Assembly: GCA_036365145.1 (NCBI GenBank)
Contig: JAEOAD010000052.1
Location: 13,453,501-13,517,500, forward strand
DNA from: Orientallactaga sibirica
Taxonomy: Eukaryota > Chordata > Mammalia > Rodentia > Dipodidae
DNA: 64,000 nt
Direction of reading: 5' to 3'
Position numbers and translations under genes: made by a program. Position 1 is the stretch's first letter; every line of letters begins with the position of its first letter. The notes beneath the pieces are model-generated. The model ran no database searches. It saw only the letters and a program-made list of their open reading frames with translations, and had not been told where the DNA came from. Positions 50,136 through 63,775 of the stretch are shown one piece after another.

Positions 50136-50152
50136 AAGAGAAGAGAGAGAAA

Positions 50153-50363
50153 GGCTGGAGGGATGGCTTAGTGTTTAAGGTGCTTGCCTACAAAGCTAAA
50201 GAACCCAGGTTCAATTCTCCAGGACCCACATAAGCCAGATGCACAGGTGGCACATGTGACTGGAGTTCATTTGCAGTGGCTGAGGCCCTGGCATGCCCAT
50301 TCTCTTTATCTCTCTCTCTCTCTCTCAAATAAATGAGTAAAAATAAAAAAATAAATAAAAATA
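50153..50363 (+). mobile_element. tRNA/ID-type SINE
   Basis: Copy from 'ggctggagggatggcttagt' to the (CT)n and A-rich tail. Confidence 0.93.
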
Positions 50364-50871
50364 GAAATGAAGAGTGTGGGAAAAATGAAGGGAGGACTTC
50401 AAGAGAGAAGGGTCAACAAGAAAACAGAAGTATCAGTTAACTCCCAGGACGTCATCATCTAAATGTTACAAGAAATGGGATATAAACCAGAGGAACTGTC
50501 AGGATCAAAGAAAGGATGGTCTGACCTTCATAGACAGAGGAGGCAGAAGGTAGAGAGACTGGAGGTGTTAGAGGGAGAAGCGGAATGACCGAACCAACAA
50601 GGGCTAGAGAAAACGAAGTGGGAAGAGCTCACAAAAAAAGAAATGAAGGTGCCTCTTGATCCTAGACAGAAAGAAGGGAGAGGAGAAGGGCACAGATGCT
50701 GCCAAAGGCAGGAGAAGGACAGAGATGGCATCTGGGTGACACAAGTTTCTCAGAAAAGTGGAAATCAAATTAGTAGGTCAGAAGTTGAGGACCAGGAGGT
50801 GCAGTATCACTGTCTGAGGGAGAGCTAAAACGCCCACTGTGTCATGTGTGTCCAAAAACTAAAGGCACAAA

Positions 50872-51030
50872 GCCGGGCATGGTGGTGCATGCCTTTAATC
50901 CCAGCACTCGGGAGGCAGAGGTAGGAGGATTGCCATGAGTTCGAGGCCACCCTGAGACTACATAGTTAATTCCAGGTCAGCCTGGACCAGAGTGAGACCC
51001 TGCCTTGAAAAACCAAAAAAAAAAAAAAAA
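50872..51030 (+). mobile_element. B1-like SINE, young
   Basis: Near-consensus copy with an 18-A tail. Flanks aaaactaaaggcacaaa are identical on both sides. Confidence 0.96.
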
Positions 51031-51253
51031 AACTAAAGGCACAAATCCACAGGGAATGAGTGAGCCCACCTAACGTGCAAGGCACTGAGGAACAACAGCA
51101 CACACTGCAGAAGTCCAAGTCCACCAGAGTCTGTGGCCAGGGAGCAAGAGGAGGGAAAGCACGTGCCAGTCACATGACCCCAAGCAGGACACCAGGTGTC
51201 GTGGGCTCAAGGACGAGAGAGTTTAGCGTTAGCAAGGAGAGGATTAAGTATGA

Positions 51254-51408
51254 TCCAGGCGTGGTGGCATATGCCTTTAATCCCAGCACTTGGAGGTAGA
51301 GGTAGAAGGATTGCTATGAGTTTGAGGCCAGCCTGAGACTACATAAGTGAATTCCTGGTCAGCCTGGGCAACGACAGCCTGACAACGAGACTCTACCTCA
51401 AAAAAAGA
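51254..51408 (+). mobile_element. B1-like SINE
   Basis: 'tccaggcgtggtggcatatg' to 'gagactctacctc' with A-rich tail; carries a small insertion near 51370. Confidence 0.93.
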
Positions 51409-52707
51409 AATAATAATCTAAATATGGCATCAAGACTCACAAGAAAGCTGAAGGTTAGGAGCCAAAAACATTGAGAAATTCAATTAATTACTGTGGAGGT
51501 TTTAATGGAGTTAAGTGTTTTCTCCCTTAGCTATCAGGAATGGGAAAGGTGCCCATGAAGAGGCTGGGGTATAGACCAGGCTCACCAGACAGGGACCCCG
51601 GGTCCAGGAATGGCTTTGTTAGTGACAGGATTTGCAGACCAGAGAGTGGGAAGTTGTTAGTTGTTATGACTGGCGGCACTTGAGCTCTTGCATCAAATTG
51701 TAAGGCAACCGTCAGCGAAGGGCTGGGAGACAAAGGAGCTGTGATTTGCAGAGAAACAGCTCTTCAAACAATAAGGGAACATGGGGTACGACGGCTAATG
51801 AGAACTCCGGCTTGCCACAGGACATAATCTCCCTTTTTTTCTAAAATAACCATTTTTTAAGAGTCAGAACAAGAATGTTGAAGACAATGATATGATATAG
51901 TTCTCTGAAGCTTTAGAGGTTGTTTATAGATTATTTCTATCAGACGTACTACCTCTGTTATTTTAAACATAAGGATAAGAAACCTGATTTGTAGTGCAGA
52001 CTGCCTCTGTACATGGTTGTATTTAAACTTGCCCAGGATGGCTGTTAATTACAATTCCCTTCCTAATATCTAGGGGTGCTGCCATAGAAATCTTTCATAA
52101 AAACATAATGAAAGAATATGATTGTCATTTCCTTTGGCAAAAGAGGCATCCTCATTTTGAACAACAACAACATTAAGAGATCGTGATATATCTATATCAA
52201 ATTATGTATGTGTGTGCGCGTGTGCACGTGTGCGTGTGTAATTTTTGCTTACCAAGCTAGTTCTACTTAGCTAACATCTAGTATAGCATTGTTCAAATAA
52301 TATTGTTATAATTAGAAGGAATAAAACCCCATTAGGCTCAAATCACTAAAAGAAACTGAGTGAAAAAAAAATCATCTGTATAAGGTCACAAATGGCGTTG
52401 AGGCCACAGACAAATATCTCTGGCTACATTTTAGAAAGTTCTTTGACTACCTCCTTGGTCTACCTCAGAGGTTGAATCTTGTGAAGTTTAGGGTGATATG
52501 ATCATCCTGAATCATGCCTCCCAATTACCCAGCACTGGTCCTGTCCAGCTCCTTGAACTTGAATGAAAGTTTGGTCAGCTGATGGAGATCAGATGGGGAG
52601 CATCCTGCTGTCCTCGCTGGACCAGCCTCAGCGGGATCCCAGCCACGTCCTTGAGGCCTCCACGGAGAAGTCCAGGAAGGGCATCTGAGGTTTCCTTGGC
52701 GTGCTAA

Positions 52708-53343
<636 letters not shown>

Positions 53344-53629
53344 ACAAATATGTACAGAGAGAGAGAATGGCGGGGGGGAGGGGGGGACAAGTCTTCTAGT
53401 TACCAGGATCATGAGATTCTCCAGGGATGTGGTCCTGGTGAGCCTGCGTCTGCACATCTTCTATTTCTGATCATCCGCCTCCAGTACCTGTCTGTAGGGA
53501 GAGATGTGGGTGAGCAATTCGCATTGCTCCATTGCTCCCGAATACTCACCAGGCCTCGTCGCTGCACGCTGTTTCCTCTTACTTGATGGGCTTTCCCTTA
53601 CTCTCCCATTTGACAGTTAGTTTTTCTTT

Positions 53630-53848
53630 GTTTTTTTGGTTTTTTTATTTGAGAGCAACAGGCAGACAGAGAAAGAGGCAGAGAGAGAGAATGGGCGCAC
53701 CAGGACCTCCAGCCACTGCAAACGAACTCCAGATGCAAGCGCCACCTTGTGCATCTGACTTACGTGGGTCCTGGGGAATCAAGCCTCAAACCGAGGTCCT
53801 TAGGCTTCATAAGCAAGCGCTTAACCGCTAAGCCATCTCTGCAGGCCC
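53630..53848 (-). mobile_element. tRNA/ID-type SINE
   Basis: Minus-strand copy; flanks cagttagtttttcttt and cagtttgtttttcttt form the target duplication. Confidence 0.94.
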
Positions 53849-55489
53849 CAGTTTGTTTTTCTTTATGAACAATGAAACTTTGGCAGGTAGGAACGGCCTT
53901 ACTCTTACTTAGCACCCCTATTCTTTTTAAAGAGGAGAACGTGAAGATCAATGGGGCAACGTGCCCACAAGCAAGCACTGGAGTCAGGACTGGCACCAGG
54001 GCCTAACCTGAACTAGTGTCCTGTCGAGTCCCACCCCAAGGCAGGAGGGCAAAGGCAGATGCCAGACTCGTCAGTAAACAAAGGGGAGCGTCTGCCAGGG
54101 CTCCTGCTGCCTACTGGGTTCCTCCACTAATGGCCTCTGTGACCTTGAACAAGATCCTTGACTCCTTTGAGCCTCCGTTTTCTCACCTCCAGATGGAGAG
54201 GGATGGCTACAAGAGCTTCAACTCTGTGTGGCATGGGAAGGGAGCCGTAGCCTGCACAGCTCCGCTGCCACCTGTCTCCCCAGGACGGCACTACTCTGCC
54301 ACCTGCAGTCAGTCTAGAGCAAGCAGCACTTGAGTCAGGATGGCCTGGCATACCAGGACTCACGTGATGCTGATGAGTTATACTGAAGGCTCCAGGGGCG
54401 GTGTTGGTCTGTTCCACACCTAAAAGGGGTATCTGAGACTTTCTACAGAGGGGACAGATAAATGGAAAAACCATCTGTAATTGGCTAAACATCAAATCCT
54501 ACCATCTGGAGCCGCTTCCACATTAGTCTCCCAGAATGCATTGCAATTGCTCTCCTGGTACATCTTTCTTTGAAAACTGAGGACCAAGGGCTCAAGCCAA
54601 GGTGGAGGGTGGTTGGTACCTGTTGTCATGTGACTTTCTAAGTGTGAAGCTAGGCTTCTAACTGCTCTCTCAATCCTCACAGTGTCTGTCCTAACCCTGC
54701 AGCTCCTAGCTGGAGATCTGCCTCCAGAGGATGAAGAGTTGGGGGTCTCTCTGACTCTAATCAGCCACCCACTCCTGCAGATGTATGTGGGTTAAACGTC
54801 AAGGCCCACAAACACCTTGAGGCTCAGTGACCCTAGGGGGCAATGAATTTAATTAACTTGGAGGACAGAGGACTTGTGGGTGCTGCCCTCACTGATTCTT
54901 CTATTTGTCTGGATCGTGAGGGAGGGCTGTGCTGCATGGAGAACTTGCTGGCGATGCCTGGACCCGCCCTCTTGACAGATGGGAAATTAATTCAGATGAA
55001 TCAAAGGGATTTTCCCCTCTCCTAAGCCCAGTAAGCTTTCTTTCTTTCGTAGACACTCCGAGGGATTTAAAGGAAGTAAGATGTTGACTCTGTTCGCTCT
55101 CTTCCGCTTGCAATTCCTTTGAAGGAGCCTTTGTTCTCAGCCTTCCTCCTAGTGGCTGAGGCTGTTACCAGACTGACATTTTCAATATTGATACAGAGGC
55201 CCAACTGTCCAGTGGGGGATCTACACAAAGGCCAGCTTGGTTTGGTAATGCTTCCCGACGTAGTAACTATGCAAGTGCAGAAAACCAGAGTGCTCCATTC
55301 AGGACAGGCCTGTCGGCCACCCACGTGGTCTGGTCTGGTCCGGTGTGTGGCCCTCCCAGAGCTAGAGACAGCACAGGACACGTGGACCTGCAGGAGGGTA
55401 CGGCTGGTGGTTTTCACTTGCTAAAATCAAACTAGACTGTAGGAATGACAGGGGTGGAAAACCAGATGAGAACTGCGGATGAAAGAGTG

Positions 55490-55618
55490 TTTAGAGTCAG
55501 ATAGTCCCAAGCTTGAAAACTGGCTCAGTCACAAGTTCCGTGATCACATCCTGTTGTTTAACCTCGCTGAGCCTCAGAGTTCCTACACATAAGCTGACAG
55601 CTTCACCTGATTGTGAAG
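55490..55618 (+). mobile_element. MIR fragment
   Basis: Forward MIR core: 'ttgaaaactggctcagtcac', 'ttaacctcgctgagcctcag'. Confidence 0.75.
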
Positions 55619-55792
55619 ACAGCAAATCGGCTGATAGGCAGAAGAACCAATGCATAGTGAACTGTGAATTTTAATACAGCGTCTTTCATCTTCCCTGTTG
55701 AGTAAGTGGTCTCACTATTTCTTAAGCAAATACCACAGATCCAGCCACTGATATTCCAAGGTAAACCATGCTCTTCAAACAGGGATTTTACA

Positions 55793-55925
55793 GGGCTGAG
55801 GGATGGCTTAGTGGTTAAGAACTTGCCTGCAAAACCAAAGGACGCAGGTTCAATTTCCCAGGTCCCATGTAAAGCCAGATGCACAAGTGGCACGTGTGTC
55901 TTGAGTTCAGTTGCAACAGCTATGG
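55793..55925 (+). mobile_element. tRNA/ID-type SINE, 3'-truncated
   Basis: Starts 'gggctgagggatggctta'; stops after 'agttgcaacagctatgggga' without the CT tract or A tail. Confidence 0.88.
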
Positions 55926-56573
55926 GGAAGTAAAGTGCTGAGTGAACTGCCTGCTTCACACCAAACGCATAATCATTACAAATTGCATATAACAACTATA
56001 GTACAATAATGACAATAGCTCCTGCTTCAGAAGAGGAGCCACTGTGGTACCCGGTCCTCCAGATATGAGTGAAGGCGCTATTCTTGTGAAGGTGTGCCTC
56101 TCGTGTCCTGTTGGCTCTTCACAGGAAGTCACAGTGGAGAGGAACGGGGGTGGGGGAGCTCCTTCCAGGAGAGTGAGCCGTGCTATCTGGATTTGCACAG
56201 AGTAAGCATGGGAGAAGGGAGAAAGGAGAGGAAGAAAATAAAGAGGGGGAAAATAAGATGGACAAAAGACAAAGTAAGACAGCTCCCCTTCTACCTTCAG
56301 GTAGGCACTAATGGAATGATTTTTCTGCCTTCCTCCCATGAGGCTTTCTAGTTGTCCCCTCAGCACCTGCCTCCTAAGAAGCCCCAATCCTGGACCTTAG
56401 GGGAGTCTGCAGCTCTGTTTCCTGTACAGCCCCAGATCACCTGTGCTCCCGGGTTCATCAAGCTGTGTACATTACAAAGCCAACTGGAGCAGCTTTGTTG
56501 GGGATTCAAGCCTAGCCCTCATGAGCTCCTGGGCTCTAGACACTGATTGTAGTCCCTGAGCATTCAATGAATA

Positions 56574-56578
<5 letters not shown>

Positions 56579-56613
<35 letters not shown>

Positions 56614-56865
56614 AGAGACACAGAGCGAGACAGAGAGAGAAGGAGAGGAAGACAGATAGAGATGGGTGAGCCAGCAGCCTCTCAGCTGCTGCAAACAAAA
56701 TCCAGATGTGAGCGCCCCCTTGTGGTCAAGTGAGGCATTGCGCCCTTGCATCACTTTGCACCTGGCTAAATGTGGGACCTGGAGATTGGAACCGCTGAAG
56801 ATCGGAACCAGCGTTCTTAGGCTTAGGAGGCAGGTGCCTTAACCGCTAAGCCATCTCTCCAGCCC
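56579..56865 (-). mobile_element. tRNA/ID-type SINE, long subfamily
   Basis: Long poly-T start (about 33 T), end 'gccatctctccagccc'. Target duplication gaataatccttt. Has two tandem 16-bp units (56779-56810) where the copy at 1361 has three. Confidence 0.94.
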
Positions 56866-56959
56866 GAATAATCCTTTAACTAGAAATCTAGTTATGGTCT
56901 TGACTCTTGTGATTTTCAGGGCACCTTTCAAGTTCTATAATAAGACTTTCACTTGGTCT

Positions 56960-57362
56960 TGTATGTGACATGTCCAACCCTAACATCACCATCCCATACC
57001 ATTCTCCCTGTCACACTTCACCCAGACCACACTGGACTCTCTCCACTTAGTTGTGCCATGGTAAACATAATGCTAACTCCTATGTGGCCACAGCTGCCAG
57101 TCTCTGTACCTTAACCCTTACCTGTCATGCCTCTAAACACCACGTTTTCCTTCACTTTCTAGAGAAGCTTTGTCAGACGTCTAGACTGAGTGCCTCCCAT
57201 GTATTTCTGGGACTCTCGAGACATTCCTACAATAACTTGTCACTCTACTCTTTTATCCATATCTGAATGTACACAGGAAGGCAGGGACCATGTCTGTCTG
57301 ATGTACCATTGCTTCATGAACCTAGTACCATGGCTAACACATAGTAGGCCCAATAAATATGT
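56960..57362 (+). mobile_element. L2 3'-end fragment
   Basis: Ends with the classic L2 tail order: 'aaggcagggaccatgtctgt', 'cacatagtaggcccaataaa', 'tatgtgttgg'. Confidence 0.8.
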
Positions 57363-57899
57363 GTTGGCAGAATGCTTTATTGAGGGGATAAAACTGATTG
57401 TACCTCCAAATTCCAACTCAGTGAACTGAGAATTTCACTGTTGGGATCCATCTACCCTCCTCTGCTGAACCTGTGTCCAACAAAACAGACAAACCATGTC
57501 GTAATACATAGGGCTGCAGAGTGTCCAGTATGTCAAAGCCACACCCACGTCCTGTCAGATGAGCCAAAACCGCATTTGTTCCTCTTGTGATAAGGAATTC
57601 TCTTTAGGGACTTGCCTGGCACCTGTGCTTGCTTCATCTGTGACTACTCTCCTGTCAAACATCACTTTATAAGAAATACTTGGGTGATGATTGTGTGCTT
57701 TGGTGCTTGTGAGTGGGGAGCTACAGCTGAGCACTTGAAACCAAAGAGCTGCAGTCAGATTGCTCCACTCCATAGCAGTCCTTCTGCAGCCCCTGGGGAA
57801 TGCCACAGGCATCAAAGGCTGGCAACCTGGAGACATGAATCCACAGAATGGCACGTCCCCTGCCCACTCGCAAACAGGGGAAGTGATATGGGTAACATA

Positions 57900-58240
57900 A
57901 TAGTCTGTTGTAGTCACCTTCTCACTGCTGAGACAAAACATCTGATGAAAAGCACCTGATTTGGGGACAGATTTTTATTTTAGCTCACTGTCTCCAGCCG
58001 TAGCTCCCTGATGGCAGGGAAAGCATGGCATGAGCACAGGCTGGATGTCACCGCTGCCACAGCAGGTGGACAACAGCTGCAGGGGACTGAGCTCAACACT
58101 GGCAAGCTAGGGGTTAATAAACATCAAGGCCCACCCCCAGCAACACTCCTCCTCCAGCAGGTCTTCTCCTCCCAAGTTGCCAGCAGCCGGGGACAAGCAT
58201 TCCAACACATGAGTTTATGGGGGATAGTGAAACCTGCCTG
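57900..58240 (-). mobile_element. Rodent LTR-like repeat (MaLR/URR1 group uncertain)
   Basis: Closely resembles the element at 34484 ('gggaaagcatggcatgagca', 'gctgccacagcaggtggaca', 'catgagtttatgggggata'). Confidence 0.6.
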
Positions 58241-59344
58241 TCATTGTTGTGAAATGACAGTAACTCTACAACGGTACTATAAAACATAACTGGAAAAAAA
58301 TCCCAAGAGCGGTGTCAAGATGTTTTGAGCAGTGGCTACATCCCTGGAATACAGATATATGCTTTCAAGCTAATTTTGAAGGATAACTCTGATTCACATA
58401 TTGGTTTGATACATGCTTAAAAGCTGTGTCACCGTTTGACACCTTCCTTACTCAACTACGGTAGCTCCTTCATGTCCCCCACTTCGTGTCCCCCTCTCCA
58501 ATTTGGCTGCCATTTTTTCTGCTGGGAGGAAAGCAAGCTCTCTCCCATGCTCTGCCCGTCGCTTGTGGGGACTAGTTTTCCTCTTCATGATCAATCATCT
58601 GTCTTACTAAGCAGACTGTTCCCCCCACCACCACCCTAAGCTCTGACACGCTTACAGAGCAGAAGCTGCTGAGATCAACTCATTAGGAGATGGGTTCAGA
58701 AATACCATGGCTCCAATCGTGTCCCACAAATCACTGCGACTGTGCAGTCAAATATAAAGTAAGTGACTTATCACACCTGGGTAGGCTCCGTTCCCCGCAC
58801 TGCCGTTAGAAAGGCTTTTAGCTGTGCGCTATATACATAGTCTAAGAAGGAAAAATGTCCCCGCTGATCATAGTTAGGCTTCGTGCTCCCTTTTACGTCC
58901 TTTGCCCTAAACACAAGTGGTAAGTTTCCCAGATGCGTCTTTCACACGAGATCACTTAAACCTAGAGAGACGCCCTCCTGCCCTCATCTAGACCAGAAAT
59001 TCCATAAAACCAAGCTTGGCTTTTTCTTTCTGTTCAACTTTTGGTTATGTCCATAGCTTTTCATTTTAGATGGGGTACAATCAATAACAATGCTCTCCCT
59101 TCCTGGGGCATCTTCCTGACATCTTTCAGAAAAGGCATTCTAGGGCATTTGGGGGCATTTCATTACGTACTTTCATCTAGGGAGAGAAGTATTCCATCCC
59201 AGCGAGTGGCAATCGGGAGAGCTCGGGCAAGCCTTGGTTTTCAGGTCTAGACATGTCCCTGAAACAGTCCCTGTGTCTAATTCAAATTTTTCGTAAATAG
59301 CATCACAGCTTCCTCTTACAGCCACCAAAGAGTTTCACATCCTG

Positions 59345-59520
59345 ATCGGAGCCAACATTTGTTGAGTGCTTACTGCGGGCCAATCATTGTAATAAGTACT
59401 TAACATGCATTATCTCATTCCATCCTTAAGACAGCCCCTTGGGAGAGATGTTATAATTAATCTCCTTTTTAGATGAGAAATCTGAGCGCTAAAGAGGTTA
59501 AATCATTTTCCTTTAACCCT
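59345..59520 (-). mobile_element. MIR-type fragment
   Basis: 'ttgttgagtgcttactgcgg', 'cattatctcattccatcctt' and 'agatgagaaatctgagcgct', a long reverse MIR copy. Confidence 0.78.
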
Positions 59521-59704
59521 TATACTTGTCTGCTTCCAAGGGGCTGCTTGAGGGAGTGTTGCAAGAAAGCTGGGGACATGGTGGCCTTTTTATGGCCAAA
59601 ACAATTGGTTCTGGGTTGTTTTTAAATAACACATGTTCATTTCAAGTGAGTTGCTTATATTTCCTTTGCTTCATCCCCCCTTACATTATATAATTTTTAG
59701 ATTA

Positions 59705-59750
<46 letters not shown>

Positions 59751-59980
59751 CAGGTGCATTGTGTGTGGGGGGGGGATATTCATGAGTGTGTGTGCATGTG
59801 GAAGCCAGAGCACAACCTAGCGGATCATTCCTTCAGGCACTGCCCACTTCTCTGTGAGTCAGGGTCTCCCACTGGCCTGGAATTGGGCAATTAGGCTAGA
59901 CTAACTGGCCAGCTAGTCTCAGACACCCACCTGTCTCCACCTCCCCAGTGCTTGGACTGCAAGCACACCACAGCCGGCAT

Positions 59981-60020
<40 letters not shown>

Positions 60021-60103
60021 TAATGTGGCTGTAGAGATTGAACTCAGGGTTTGAATTTATCCCTGTAAGGAAAGCCAACTGAGTTGTCTCCCCAGCCCTA
60101 GAT
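59705..60103 (-). mobile_element. B4-like composite SINE
   Basis: (TG)n, 'gtggaagccagagcacaacc', 'actggcctggaattgggcaa', 'gtgcttggactgcaagcaca', an inner (TTTA)n run (59978-60020) and the end 'ctgagttgtctccccagccc'. Confidence 0.88.
59706..59750. repeat. (TG)n microsatellite
   Basis: About 22 TG dinucleotides at the edge of the B4-like element that ends near 60103. Confidence 0.95.
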
Positions 60104-61260
60104 TTAAAAAAAAAAAAAATTAAACATAATATTGGCACATCTTCACAAGTCAGAGTAGGATAATTTTACCTGATGCACAATAATCAAACGGGGGTAATAA
60201 GCACGTGGAGTCCCTCAGTTATCATTTCAGTGCACTGGGAACTTCCATTCTCATCTTTCCTTGTTATTTTGAACTGTCATGTAGAATTTTATAATAATGC
60301 TATAGAAAACCAGAACAAATTCTTCCTGTCTGTGTTGTGGGGCCCCTTATCCTTCCTGATCCCACCATCATCTCCTGCTGAAGGTCCTGCTAGGCCACCT
60401 GCCTGCCTTTCCTTCCTGCACCTCTCTGGTGGGGGTGACATCACCAAAAGAGAGGGGTTCCTCCTTTCCCTCTCAGACCATCGTTCCCTGCGTCCCCCCA
60501 CCCCATGTCCTCGGGTCATCATTCTAGCCTGCCTTTGGCTGTCCCCACACCATCTGTTCCCACTCCAAAACCAAGCATAGATTCTGACAGGCATGTTTAA
60601 TTGCAAATATATTAATGTGCCACATGTAACAAAGACATAAAAATGAAATACACTTAGCTATACATTTCATGAATCTCCCTGGAGTTGGAAATGAACTCCA
60701 GGGCCATAAGGACAGTGACAGGAGATCAGGGCATGGGGCTGGGACACCAGGCTGCCTAGAGCCCTCCTCCATTCCAGGGAGAGCACAGGAAAGGGGCTGG
60801 CCAGGAGACCCCCTCCCTGGCAGGTCACCCGCTTCCTCCCTTTGTGACTGGTTCTCCTCCTGTCCCGCCCCCAGTAGTGGAAGAAGGAAGCCCACAGACA
60901 GCTCCCTGGCCCTCTGCTGGACAGCCTGCTGTGATGGTCATGGCATGGTGGCTTTGCACCTCCTTACTTTGAAACCACACCCTTGGCAGGGGAGGGAGGA
61001 GGCTTTACACTTTCTCAGCAAGAGGTGCCACCAAGTGCCCACACTGCTGGACACACGGAACCCCAGTTTTAGATAAGAAGACTGAGGTCCAGGTCCTACG
61101 GCAGGCAGTCTCGGTAGAGGGTGTCCTTCCAGCTCCTTCTTAGCCAGACAGCATGCCATGCAGACTCTCAGGATGAAATGGTGCCAGCCCTCGGCATCAT
61201 CCAGACACTGTGTATTTATTTATCCAGTGAGCCTGGGCTGCCCTATTTGGTGTCAGATGA

Positions 61261-61470
61261 CAGGCTGCTGGGGAGATGGTTCAGTGGGCAAACGCTTAGT
61301 CACCACAGAAGCATGAGGACCTGACTTCAGATCCCAGCACCCACATAAAAGCCAGGCCTGGTAGCACACACCTGTAATCCCAGCACTGGTGGGGGGTGGA
61401 AAAAGGATCTCTGGGACTTTCTAGATAGCTCTAGGTTCATTGAGAGATTTTGGTCTCAAAAAAATAAAAT
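61261..61470 (+). mobile_element. B4-like SINE
   Basis: tRNA-like head 'gctggggagatggttcagtg', 'cagatcccagcacccacata', then a B1-like part. First of three head-to-tail plus-strand SINEs. Confidence 0.85.
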
Positions 61471-61475
61471 GAAAA

Positions 61476-61634
61476 TCCGGGCATGGTGGTGCACACCTTT
61501 AATCCCAGCACTTGGGAGGCAGAGGTAGGAGGATCGCCGAGAGTTCGAGGCCACCCTGAGACTACATAGTTAATTCCAGGTCAGCCTGGACCAGGGTGAG
61601 ACCCTACCTCAAAAAACAAAAAAAAAAAAAAAAT
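61476..61634 (+). mobile_element. B1-like SINE, young
   Basis: Near-consensus copy inserted in the A-rich tail of the B4-like element. Confidence 0.94.
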
Positions 61635-61654
61635 TAAAAAATAAAATAAAATGG

Positions 61655-61815
61655 AGCCAGGCATGGTGGTGCACACCTTTAATCCCAGCACTCAGGAAGC
61701 AGAGGTAGGAGGATCTCCCCATGAATTCCAGGCCACCTTGAGACTACATAGTAAATTCCAGGTCAGCCTGAGGCTAGAGTGAGACCCTATCCCGAAAAAT
61801 CACAAAAAAAAAAGA
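61655..61815 (+). mobile_element. B1-like SINE, young
   Basis: Third tandem SINE; starts 'gccaggcatggtggtgcaca', ends in a long A/C-rich tail to about 61850. Confidence 0.94.
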
Positions 61816-61940
61816 AAAGAAAAACTAAAACAAACAACAACAAAAAGACAGCAACGAAAGAAGACACTCAACACCCATCTCTAGCCACTTCGTGCGTGCA
61901 CGCACACAGCTGTAGGAGCACCTTGCTCTGCCACCCCGTC

Positions 61941-62109
61941 CACACCCAAGCCAGAGGTACAAGCCCTGTTTATGGAAGAGAAACTAGAAAATGATCTGTC
62001 CAGAGGCACATGAGTGCAGGCAGTTCCCCCCATCCACACCCAAGCCAGAGGTACAAGCCCTGTTTATGGAAGAGAAACTACAAAATGATCTGTCCAGAGG
62101 AACATGAGT
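61941..62109. repeat. Recent local duplication, period 94 bp
   Basis: A 75-bp segment beginning 'cacacccaagccagaggtac' at 61941-62015 recurs at 62035-62109 with only two differences. The 19-bp spacer between the copies is not repeated afterwards. The near identity implies a recent event. Confidence 0.93.
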
Positions 62110-62974
62110 AGGAGGCAGGGAAGGCAGGACTCAGGCAGAGTTCCCCAGCTCAGAATCCAACCTCCTCTTTCCCACAGCTGCTTTAGGCTCAAGCAACGTC
62201 TCCTATGAACCTCAAGGATGACGGGCAGCTGGGTTGTCTCACGGTGGGAGCAGACAGGAAAGAACCGTCATGTGGGTCCTTAGTCTGGAGGCTGTCAGCC
62301 ATGAGGAGGTCAGGCAAAAGCTGCAATGCCCAGGCTCCGGGGAAGGCTGAGACAAAGGACTGTAGGAGGAGATCAGGCAAGCCTGGGTAGACATAGGTCA
62401 TTCAGACTGGGATGTGAACACATGGTCAGCACATGGGTTTGAAACGGGGAAGAGGAGGGTGTAGGCCTCCTTGGTATGGTAGAAATTTCGTCAGTGAGCC
62501 CAAGCCCCAACGTACAGGACTCTTCCATGAGAGAATCGTGCCTGGATTCCAGAGTGGGAAGACCCCTCCTCGAAGGGCAGTGCTGGGTGTGCAGTGATGG
62601 GGAGGGAGGGTCTTCAGTCTCCCGAAGCCAGTCAAGGACAAAGTTTACCCATGACCTCCATGAGCAAGGTAGGCATCAAGCCAACTGTGACAGGAGCGTG
62701 GTACTCCCCTGAGTACCTAGGCTCGCCCAAGCTGATTTCTTAATTGGAGTATGACTGCCCTAGGAATAGCACACCATCGATCCTCGGAGCTGCATAAAAA
62801 TGAAATCTGTTTCTTGCTCGTGTGAAATCAAAAATGGGTGTAGTTGGTAAATAGCTGACACGGTCATTCAGGAACCCAAGCTCTCTGTGCTCTGTGCTGT
62901 CACTTTCTCTCCAGGCCTGGATCCTCTGCGTTCAGCCGGCCAGTGGAGGAGCACTATGAGGATCTGGTATAGGA

Positions 62975-63115
62975 AGATTTTTTTTTGGGGGGTGGGGGAA
63001 GGTGGTGAGCTTTGAGGTAGGGTCTCACTCTAGCCCAGGCTGACCTGGATCTCACTCTGTAGTTCCAGGCTGGCTCAAACTCAGTTTTTCTCCTACCTCA
63101 GCCTCCCAAGTCATG
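62975..63115 (-). mobile_element. B1-like SINE
   Basis: Minus-strand copy with T/G-rich tail, 'cccaggctgacctggatctc' and 'ctacctcagcctcccaagtc'. Confidence 0.88.
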
Positions 63116-63584
63116 ACTGCTCACTTTTTATTGGCTAGAACTCAGGCATGTGGCCACCTACTACAAGGGATGCTGGGAGATGCAGTCTAGCTCTGAGCCC
63201 AAATAAAAGAAATATGTCTGATAAAAAGAATGCGATTGTTCATGGAATAAGCCCAGGACTCCAGCTCCCATCTGTTGGCATCCAGCAGAGCGTCACTTGA
63301 GAATGCTGACTGCTTCATCATTTAGCAAGTCTGAGCATTGATCAGGCTGCTTCTCAACCAGCTTCATAACTCAAGGCTGAAATCAATTCCAGGATCTATT
63401 CTGAGGTATGAATGTTTCATTCCCAAAATTTTATGATACAGCAAAATCTTATTTTCTGGCAGAAAACTATTTTTGGCCCAGAATTTCTCTTGCCAAACTT
63501 TTTCTTTTCTAAATGCAAAAAAATAAAATAAACAAAAGGGGGTATTTTTGCAATGGCTCTAAGCTACCAAGAAGGCATCGAACA

Positions 63585-63775
63585 ATGGTTCACAAGTTTT
63601 AACATCATTATCACCCGGAAACCCCTCTTCCACCCAGAAAATCTCTGTGCCCTACACTCAGAGAGTTTGAAGTAGAAGGTGACTTACTGAGCTTGGATTG
63701 TGAAGTTTTACAAAGTTGCCCAGGTGACTTTGATGTGCAACTATGTTTGGAAGTCACTGGCATAAAATGACAGAT
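63585..63775. mobile_element. MER5A-like (hAT-Charlie) fragment
   Basis: Ends related to MER5: 'acaatggttcacaagtttta' and 'ccaggtgactttgatgtgca', 'tgtttggaagtcactgg'. Middle is degraded. Confidence 0.62.
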
